Shown: piece after piece, positions 5,008 through 10,951 of the stretch
How positions within the stretch are numbered: position 1 is the first letter of the stretch
How the letters are laid out: each line of letters starts with the position of its first letter
Assembly: GCA_013867245.1 (NCBI GenBank)
Contig: JACENB010000152.1
Coordinates: 1-10,951 of the forward strand
Direction: 5' to 3'
DNA: 10,951 bases
From: Nitrosopumilaceae archaeon
GTDB taxonomy: Archaea > Thermoproteota > Nitrososphaeria > Nitrososphaerales > Nitrosopumilaceae
Made by a program: the position numbers and the translations under genes
The notes under the pieces: generated by a model
Database searches by the model: none
Told to the model about the DNA's origin: nothing
The model's input: only the letters and a program-made list of their open reading frames with translations

Positions 5008-5913
5008 ATGGCAAGTATAGATAAGGCTGCAATTGGATTTTCAATCGCAATTGTAGCAATCGGAGTTGCATTTGCTATGATGGGCGATGCATCTCAAAAT
5101 GCCGGAACCAGTGTTTCTGCTCCAGCTGCAACATATACAGCACCTGAGCCAGTAAGGGATGAGCCAAAGGCTGCTCCTGAAAAACCAACAAAAGTTGGTT
5201 GGGATAGAGCCACATCTGATCAAGACCCAGGTATGGGACACGAATCACATCAACTTGCAGTGCTATTGGCACCAAGTGAAAACACCTATTCAGGTACACT
5301 TCTCTATGATGCATCTGAAAACATTCAGTTAGTCACACTAAGAGGACCAATCGGAGCTGATGAAAAACCAGCAAAGACTTGGACTCCAGATGGCAAAACA
5401 ATCTTCGAATTAACATTCGTTGATCCAAAGAATGCAAAAGGTGAATGGGAATTCTCCGGTAATGCTTTAGCAGTTCACACAATGAAAACCACTTCATTTG
5501 TAGTTGATTACAAAATCCTCGACCTCACAGAAACAGAACCTATGATGGTAGAACTTGAAGAAGAAATAGCTATGGAAGATACAACTCCAGTTATGGATGA
5601 GCCAGCAGGCCCAATGACTTACACAGTTGACATGCCAGCAGGTACTTCAGTTCCAGGATGTGAAGAAACTAACGAATGCTACTTACCAGCAGACCTCACA
5701 ATTAATGTTGGAGACACAGTAGAATGGGTTAACGTTGACACAGCAGCACACACAGTTACTGGCGGTAGTCCAGCAGATGGTCCATCTGGTGTCTTTGACA
5801 GCAGTTTAGTAATGGGCGGAGGAGCATATTCATTTACATTTGAAGATGCTGGAAGCTATGATTACTTCTGTATGGTACATCCTTGGATGGTCGGCAGTGT
5901 TACAGTGAACTAA
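5008..5913 (+). CDS. membrane-anchored cupredoxin (amicyanin/plastocyanin-like blue copper protein)
   Basis: The 301-residue protein is likely an electron carrier on the outer face of the cell membrane. Residues 7-25 form one hydrophobic anchor or uncleaved signal, followed by a Pro/Ala-rich linker (about 35-62), a beta-rich domain of unknown family (about 80-171), an acidic linker (about 172-200), and a C-terminal cupredoxin domain (about 203-301). Type 1 copper ligands are visible as H248 and C288-x2-H291-x2-M294; the CMVHPWM loop has amicyanin spacing. C218 and C224 could form a disulfide. Ammonia-oxidising archaea are known to use many such copper proteins instead of cytochrome c, so a role between ammonia oxidation and the terminal oxidase is plausible but not shown here. 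GC is clearly higher than in the genes just upstream (45-53% in four sampled 60-base lines), as often seen in strongly expressed genes. The ATG follows a TATA box. A T-rich terminator follows. Confidence 0.92.
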   Translation: MASIDKAAIGFSIAIVAIGVAFAMMGDASQNAGTSVSAPAATYTAPEPVRDEPKAAPEKPTKVGWDRATSDQDPGMGHESHQLAVLLAPSENTYSGTLLYDASENIQLVTLRGPIGADEKPAKTWTPDGKTIFELTFVDPKNAKGEWEFSGNALAVHTMKTTSFVVDYKILDLTETEPMMVELEEEIAMEDTTPVMDEPAGPMTYTVDMPAGTSVPGCEETNECYLPADLTINVGDTVEWVNVDTAAHTVTGGSPADGPSGVFDSSLVMGGGAYSFTFEDAGSYDYFCMVHPWMVGSVTVN

Positions 5914-5920
5914 GCCAAAC

Positions 5921-5942
5921 TTTTTTCCTTTTTTCTTATTTT
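5921..5942 (+). terminator. T-rich terminator after the cupredoxin
   Basis: Two runs of six T separated by CC, then CTTATTTT, begin 8 bases after the cupredoxin stop. This is the usual archaeal intrinsic terminator type, without a stem. It overlaps the last codons of the convergent uvrC gene on the other strand, where it reads as A-rich and would not stop that transcript. Confidence 0.6.
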
Positions 5943-7522
5943 ATCTGGTTTTTCCTAATTGTTCTATTGTATGCTACACCGAATCTATGAGTCTCATCTC
6001 TTGCATGTTGTAAAATTTTCAAAGAGGATTTACTCTTTGCAATAATTACAGGTTTTTTGATTTTCGGAAGGTAAACTTCCTCATTTTCTTTGGCCAAAGA
6101 AATGCACGGTAGTTCCAACCCTAGTGCCTGTAAAGATTTTGTAGCAGCGCTAAGTTGTCCCTTACCACCATCAATCACTATCAAATCAGGCAGTTCAGAA
6201 TTTTCTTCTAGTAACCTATAGTATCTTCTTTTAATGACCTCACCAATCATAGCAAAGTCATCCCTACCAGACACAGTTTTGATTTTGAACTTTCTATATC
6301 CAGATTTGTTTGGTTTACCGTTAACAAATTGAGCCATAGAACCAACTGCAAAGTCTTCCCCATGATTAGAAATATCAAAACATTCAATGACATTTGGAAT
6401 TGTAGGAAGATGCAGAATATCCTTTAGTTCAACTAATCCAGGTTCTCCACCCTTGGTATGAATCAGTTTGATATTTTTGAGAATTAAATTCATGATATCT
6501 TTTTTCTTGCCCTTTGTAGGAGTAGAAATTTTTACAGAAAAACCAGCTTGATCCGAAAGTAAAGATTCTAAAAGTTTCTGATTTTCAGGTAGTTCACTTA
6601 CAATGATTTGTTTTGGAATTTTATGTGTAGAATAGTATTGGTAAAGAAAATTGGAAAATGTATTATCGCCAACTAGATCAAAAAAGAATTTGTCACTGTC
6701 CCTAATCACTCCATTAATCATTCTGAAATTCATTACAGTTGCAGACTGTTCTTGAATACCAATTCCAAAGTATTCTTCATCAGAGTTTTCCACATACTCC
6801 ATTTTTTGTTTTGTTTGAAGGCTGCCAAGTCTAATCAGAGTATCACGAATGTCTTTTGCACGCTCAAATTGTTGTAATTCAGCTGCTTGATGCATTTCTT
6901 CTTCTAGTTTTTTTGTGAAAACTTTGGTCTGGTTTTTTCCCTTAAGGACTTCCTCTAATGCTGCAACATGTTTAGGATACCTCTCTTGAGCATCCTTGAA
7001 TTCACAAGGACCCTCACAGTTGCCCAAGTGATATTCAAGACACACTTTTTTTGGTAATGTTTTACAAATTCTGATTTGAAATGCTTTACGCAATGTTCCT
7101 ATTGTAAGTAATTTTGAGCTGCCTTGAGTGAATGGACCAAAAGTCTTTCCCTTGCCAAGAAATTTTCCATCTCTAGTACGTCTTGCAACAAGTAACCGAG
7201 GATATTTTTCATCAGATATTCTAAGGTAGGTATACCGCTGTTGATCTTTTAATTCAATGTTGAATCTAGGGCGATATTTTTTGATCATGTTAGATTCTAA
7301 AAGAAAGGCTTCACTTTCATTATCAGTTAGAACAAATTCAATATCAGAAATGTTTTGAACTAGTTTTTGTGTCTTGTAGTTTTGATTTTTTAGAAAATAT
7401 GACTTTACACGTTTTTTGAGATTCTTTGCTTTGCCAATATAGATTATTTTTCCATCACGGTCTTTCATCAAATAGATTCCAGGATCAGTTGGAATTGTAA
7501 TTTTTGAGATATCAAAAGTCAT
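5936..7522 (-). CDS. uvrC: excinuclease ABC subunit C, short form without C-terminal HhH pair
   Basis: UvrC makes both cuts around a DNA lesion after UvrB has marked it. The 528-residue protein has the GIY-YIG nuclease domain (about 12-90: GIY at 15-17, YIG at 28-30, R38, catalytic E76), four cysteines C153, C161, C169 and C173 matching the known UvrC iron-sulfur cluster site, a UVR motif for UvrB contact (about 203-237), and the RNase H-like nuclease domain with D383 (CFDISN), D451 (IDGGKGQL) and H512 (RDETHRF). It ends 16 residues after H512, so the tandem helix-hairpin-helix domain that normally follows (E. coli UvrC is about 610 residues) is absent. The TAA is 22 bases from the convergent cupredoxin stop, leaving no room for a frameshifted remnant. 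Its ATG overlaps the uvrA TGA (ATGA at 7519-7522), implying translational coupling as the last gene of uvrBAC. Confidence 0.96.
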   Translation of the reverse strand: MTFDISKITIPTDPGIYLMKDRDGKIIYIGKAKNLKKRVKSYFLKNQNYKTQKLVQNISDIEFVLTDNESEAFLLESNMIKKYRPRFNIELKDQQRYTYLRISDEKYPRLLVARRTRDGKFLGKGKTFGPFTQGSSKLLTIGTLRKAFQIRICKTLPKKVCLEYHLGNCEGPCEFKDAQERYPKHVAALEEVLKGKNQTKVFTKKLEEEMHQAAELQQFERAKDIRDTLIRLGSLQTKQKMEYVENSDEEYFGIGIQEQSATVMNFRMINGVIRDSDKFFFDLVGDNTFSNFLYQYYSTHKIPKQIIVSELPENQKLLESLLSDQAGFSVKISTPTKGKKKDIMNLILKNIKLIHTKGGEPGLVELKDILHLPTIPNVIECFDISNHGEDFAVGSMAQFVNGKPNKSGYRKFKIKTVSGRDDFAMIGEVIKRRYYRLLEENSELPDLIVIDGGKGQLSAATKSLQALGLELPCISLAKENEEVYLPKIKKPVIIAKSKSSLKILQHARDETHRFGVAYNRTIRKNQIK

Positions 7523-10338
7523 TTTTTCACTAGTTTCTTTAGATATTTTCCAGTATAACTTCCAGGGGCCTTTGCAATGTCTTTTGGAGTACCTGTTGCA
7601 ACAATTCTTCCACCTTCATCACCACCTTCTGGACCCAAATCAATTATCCAATCGGAATTTTTGATGACATCCATATTGTGTTCAATTACCACTACACTGT
7701 TTCCAAGGTTAACTAGTCTGTTTAGAACATCTAATAATTTTTGAACGTCTGCAAAATGAAGTCCAGTTGTAGGTTCATCAAGAATGTACATGGTCTTTCC
7801 GGTGCCTCGCTTGGATAATTCTGAGGCTAGTTTTACCCGTTGAGCCTCACCACCAGATAGAGTTGTCGAGGATTGACCAAGTTTGATGTATCCCAATCCA
7901 ACATCATAGATTGTTTGTAATTTTCGTTTTATTGCAGGAATGTTTTCAAAAAAGTTTAGGGCTTCATATACAGTCATATCTAAAACATCTGAAATATTTT
8001 TTCCCTTGTAAAGAACAGATAAAGTTTCAGAGTTGTAACGCTTTCCCTTACATTCATCACACTTTACATAAACATCAGAAAGAAATTGCATTTCAATTTG
8101 TTTTACACCATCTCCATCACATGCAAAACATCTACCATCTGCAACATTAAATGAGAATTGACCTGGAGCATATCCACGTTCCTTTGATAATTCAGTATTT
8201 GCATATAATTCCCTAATTGGAGTAAATGCACCAATGTATGTTGCAGGATTGGAACGAGGTGTTCTTCCAATTGGAGATTGATCAATTGCAATTACTTTAT
8301 CAATATTTTCTAGACCGAGAATCTTTTTGTGTGCCCCAGGTTTTACGTTTGATTTGTAAAAGTGATTCTCCAAAGCCTTTAGCAAAATATCATTAATTAG
8401 AGTTGATTTACCAGAACCTGAAACACCAGTAATAGAAACAAAAAGTCCGAGTGGTATTTCTACATCAATATCTTTAAGATTATTTTCTGATGCCTTTTGT
8501 ACAACAAGGGAGCCAGAATTATTTCTGATTTTATCTTTCAACATGATTAATGAATTGTCTTTAAGATAATCACCAGTGACAGATTTGTGTCCATTTAAAA
8601 TTTGATTTACTGTTCCTTCAAAAACAACACTTCCACCATTAACACCAGCCCCAGGACCCAAATCTACCATCCAGTCTGAATTTCGTATGACTTCTTCGTC
8701 ATGCTCTACTACAATGACGGTATTTCCAAGATTTCGTAGCTTGTTTAGCGTTTTAATTAGTCGGGCATTATCTCTTTGATGAAGACCAATGGTTGGTTCA
8801 TCCAATACATACAAGACACCAGTAAGATTAGAGCCAATCTGAGTAGCCAATCTAATTCTTTGAGATTCACCACCTGACAAGGTAGAACTTAATCTATTTA
8901 GTGTAAGATAATTCAAACCCACATTCATCAAAAATTCTAGTCTTTCTTTGATTTCTTTTAAGACATCTCTTGCGATATATTGTTCATTTTCAGTTAATTT
9001 TAGTGTCGAAAAGAAATCATAACAATGGTCAATAGACAAATCACAAACATCCATGATTCCCTTATCATTGATTTTTACTGCAAGTGATTCTGGTTTGAGT
9101 TTTTTACCATTACATGCATTACATGGAGTGTCTCTCATGAATTGTTTTAGCCATTCACGTTTTGATTCAGAATCAGTTTCCATAAAGACACGTTGAAGAT
9201 TATCCAATACGCCTTCAAAGGCATTGGTATATTGCCATGAAGAATCACCAGATTTTGAACGATAATTAAAATCAATTAGATCATCTGTTCCATACAAAAT
9301 AATTTGAAGGTGTTTTGGTTTAATTTTGTTAATTGGAGTCATCAAGTCAAAACCAAATTTTTTACCAACTGCCCTTAATGCTTGTCTTCTAAATGAAGAG
9401 AATCTTCCGCTCCATGGAACTATTGCTCCATCCAGAATTGATTTTGATTTATCTGGAATAACCAAGTCAGGATCAAATTCCATTTTGACACCAAGACCAT
9501 TGCATTCTTTACACAATCCAAATGGAGAATTGAATGAAAAGTTCCTTGGTTCCAATTCACCTACAGTCAATCCACAATAAGGACAAGCATTATTTTGAGA
9601 AAAGATTTTTTCAGATTTTTCTGATGCAATCATTACATCTCCTTTTGATGCCTTTATTGCAGTCTGAATAGCCTCAAACAATCTTGAGCGTTCAGATTTT
9701 TCAGTAGTGATTCTATCTACTACAATCTCAATATTGTGCCATTTTTGCCTGTCAAGGGGAGGAATCTCCTCATCTAGGCTCAAAATTTCACCATTTAGGC
9801 GTATTCTGGAATAGCCATCCTTTTTGATCTGCTCAAAGAGTTTCTCATAGGTTCCTTTCTTTCTCTGAATAATTGGAGATAATATCAGAATCTTTTTGCC
9901 TGAAAATTCTCGCAATACAGAATCACAAATTGTCTCAATTGATTGTGTGGAGATTTTTCGTCCACAATTAGTACAATAAGGAATACCGATTCTTGCATAA
10001 AGTAATCTCATGTAATCGTAAATTTCAGTAGTTGTTCCAACAGTAGAACGAGGGTTTTTACTAGTTGTCTTTTGCTGGATTGAAATTGCAGGAGATAATC
10101 CATCTATGGAATCAACATCAGGTTTATCCATCATCTCCAAGAACTGACGAGCATATGCAGAAAGTGATTCAACATATCGTCTTTGTCCTTCAGCATAGAT
10201 TGTATCAAAAGCCAAAGTAGATTTTCCAGAGCCGGATAATCCACTAATTACAACTAGTTTATTTTTTGGAATATCAATATCTATGTTTTTTAGATTATGA
10301 TGACGTGCACCACGAATTTTTAATTTATTTTCTGTCAT
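7519..10338 (-). CDS. uvrA: excinuclease ABC subunit A, damage-sensing ATPase
   Basis: UvrA dimers scan DNA for distortions and load UvrB. At 939 residues it is full length (E. coli 940). Both ABC modules are intact: Walker [10 protein letters not shown] at 33-41 and GVSGSGKST around K644, signatures LSGGE at S488 and S828, and Walker B segments [10 protein letters not shown] and [10 protein letters not shown]. Zinc modules are seen at C252-x2-C255-x20-C276-x2-C279 and C737-x2-C740-x19-C760-x2-C763, the latter with the same spacing as E. coli. A further CTNC pair near residue 123 is present in the first half. The start ATG lies inside the end of uvrB, overlapping it by 14 bases, with AAGGAGA (10351-10357) 12 bases upstream as a somewhat distant ribosome binding site. 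The stop overlaps uvrC. Sequence is strongly of bacterial type; archaeal uvrABC sets are generally regarded as acquired from bacteria. Confidence 0.97.
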   Translation of the reverse strand: MTENKLKIRGARHHNLKNIDIDIPKNKLVVISGLSGSGKSTLAFDTIYAEGQRRYVESLSAYARQFLEMMDKPDVDSIDGLSPAISIQQKTTSKNPRSTVGTTTEIYDYMRLLYARIGIPYCTNCGRKISTQSIETICDSVLREFSGKKILILSPIIQRKKGTYEKLFEQIKKDGYSRIRLNGEILSLDEEIPPLDRQKWHNIEIVVDRITTEKSERSRLFEAIQTAIKASKGDVMIASEKSEKIFSQNNACPYCGLTVGELEPRNFSFNSPFGLCKECNGLGVKMEFDPDLVIPDKSKSILDGAIVPWSGRFSSFRRQALRAVGKKFGFDLMTPINKIKPKHLQIILYGTDDLIDFNYRSKSGDSSWQYTNAFEGVLDNLQRVFMETDSESKREWLKQFMRDTPCNACNGKKLKPESLAVKINDKGIMDVCDLSIDHCYDFFSTLKLTENEQYIARDVLKEIKERLEFLMNVGLNYLTLNRLSSTLSGGESQRIRLATQIGSNLTGVLYVLDEPTIGLHQRDNARLIKTLNKLRNLGNTVIVVEHDEEVIRNSDWMVDLGPGAGVNGGSVVFEGTVNQILNGHKSVTGDYLKDNSLIMLKDKIRNNSGSLVVQKASENNLKDIDVEIPLGLFVSITGVSGSGKSTLINDILLKALENHFYKSNVKPGAHKKILGLENIDKVIAIDQSPIGRTPRSNPATYIGAFTPIRELYANTELSKERGYAPGQFSFNVADGRCFACDGDGVKQIEMQFLSDVYVKCDECKGKRYNSETLSVLYKGKNISDVLDMTVYEALNFFENIPAIKRKLQTIYDVGLGYIKLGQSSTTLSGGEAQRVKLASELSKRGTGKTMYILDEPTTGLHFADVQKLLDVLNRLVNLGNSVVVIEHNMDVIKNSDWIIDLGPEGGDEGGRIVATGTPKDIAKAPGSYTGKYLKKLVKK

Positions 10339-10951
10339 TTTTAATTTGAATCTCCTTTTCTAATCGTTTTATTCTATCTCTGCATTCAATTGCACGTTCA
10401 AAATCTAGGTCTTCAGAATATTTTTTCATCTGAGCTTCTAAATCAATAATATCAGATGCAATATCATGGGTAGACTTTAGTTTAGAGTCATCAAGTGTTG
10501 TAACTTGTTCTGGAACAGACTTTATGATAGTCTTTGGAGTAATGTTGTGGTCTTTGTTGTATTGGATTTGTTTTTCTCTACGACGTTTTGTTTCATTCAT
10601 TGCATTTTTCATTGATTGAGTAACATTATCAGCATACATGATGACATGTCCATTTTCATTTCTTGCAGCCCTACCAAAAGTTTGAATCAAACTGGTAAAA
10701 TTCCTCAAGAACCCTTCCTTGTCTGCATCTAATATTGCAACTAGAGAGACTTCAGGAATGTCCAATCCTTCCCTAAGCAAGTTAATTCCAACTAGAACAT
10801 CAAATTCGCCTAGCCGTAATTGCCTGATTAGTTCTGTTCTCTGCAATCCTTCAATTTCAGAGTGCATGTATCTCACTCGAACCTGTTTTTTTGAGAGATA
10901 TTCAGCCAAGTCCTCTGCCATTCGTTTAGTCAGGGTGGTAACCAAAACACG
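10325..10951 (-). CDS. uvrB: excinuclease ABC subunit B, C-terminal part (cut by window edge)
   Basis: UvrB is the helicase-like damage verifier that receives DNA from UvrA and recruits UvrC. The visible 208 residues are the C-terminal third. The frame is open through the window end, beginning [15 protein letters not shown], so the true start lies outside. Helicase domain 2 motifs are intact ([20 protein letters not shown], then [11 protein letters not shown] and the QTFGRAARN motif VI with its arginines). The end carries the UVR coiled-coil motif ([30 protein letters not shown]) that binds the matching motif in UvrC. The phenylalanine in QTFGRAARN replaces the isoleucine of E. coli. The TAA lies 14 bases inside uvrA. 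The operon promoter is beyond the window. Confidence 0.96.
   Translation of the reverse strand, partial: RVLVTTLTKRMAEDLAEYLSKKQVRVRYMHSEIEGLQRTELIRQLRLGEFDVLVGINLLREGLDIPEVSLVAILDADKEGFLRNFTSLIQTFGRAARNENGHVIMYADNVTQSMKNAMNETKRRREKQIQYNKDHNITPKTIIKSVPEQVTTLDDSKLKSTHDIASDIIDLEAQMKKYSEDLDFERAIECRDRIKRLEKEIQIKNDRK

Noticed and set aside
5041..5314. Minus-strand frames antisense to the cupredoxin (5041-5241 and 5075-5314), rich in Cys, Trp and His
   Set aside because: The odd residues come from reading Ala/Pro-rich codons backwards. There is no promoter or binding site of their own, and the plus-strand gene is certain.
7911..9580. Plus-strand frames at 7911-8150 and 9326-9580 and a minus-strand frame at 8103-8291 within uvrA
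   Set aside because: All lie inside a full-length, motif-complete uvrA in other frames and have no recognisable content.

Overview
The window reads as a chromosomal segment of a mesophilic ammonia-oxidising thaumarchaeon (Nitrososphaerota), most like Nitrosopumilus or a close relative. Pointers are the AT-rich DNA (about one third GC over much of the window), an amicyanin-like copper protein on a single N-terminal membrane anchor beginning MASIDKAAIGF, archaeal TATA boxes about 26 bases before likely leaderless starts, and a bacterial-type uvrBAC repair operon inside an otherwise archaeal setting. The assignment comes from recognising proteins and not from a database search.

Layout from left to right. 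Bases 1-57 may hold the last codons of an upstream gene. A Na+-coupled acidic amino acid/dicarboxylate symporter (131-1408, +) ends at a clear hairpin plus U-tract terminator. It converges with a DHH/DHHA1 phosphoesterase (1439-2545, -) that carries an unusual lysine-rich, histone H1-like N-terminal tail. A 63-residue protein of unknown function (2585-2776, -) lies just upstream of the DHH gene. Citrate synthase (2896-4059, +) is divergent from it and ends 4 bases from a second small unknown gene on the minus strand (4064-4270; a longer model to 4324 is possible). A TATA element at 4312-4319 appears able to serve both this gene and a pair of overlapping unknown genes on the plus strand (4347-4694 and 4691-4972), which both use TTG starts and are markedly AT-rich. 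A membrane-anchored three-part cupredoxin (5008-5913, +) follows. The rest is the nucleotide excision repair operon on the minus strand, read uvrB (cut by the window edge), uvrA, uvrC, with overlapping gene ends.

Functionally the window mixes nutrient uptake, central carbon metabolism (citrate formation feeding 2-oxoglutarate and glutamate synthesis), copper-based electron transfer and DNA repair. Only uvrBAC forms a clear joint machine: UvrA finds damage, UvrB verifies it, and UvrC cuts on both sides. UvrC here stops directly after its RNase H-like nuclease domain and lacks the usual C-terminal helix-hairpin-helix pair.

I found no CRISPR array, insertion sequence, tRNA, rRNA or defence system. 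The points most worth a second look are the H1-like tail on the DHH protein, two small proteins flanking citrate synthase that appear related, the shared palindromic promoter, the AT-rich overlapping gene pair, the uncharacterised middle domain of the cupredoxin, and the short UvrC. No clearly new multi-gene system is evident.
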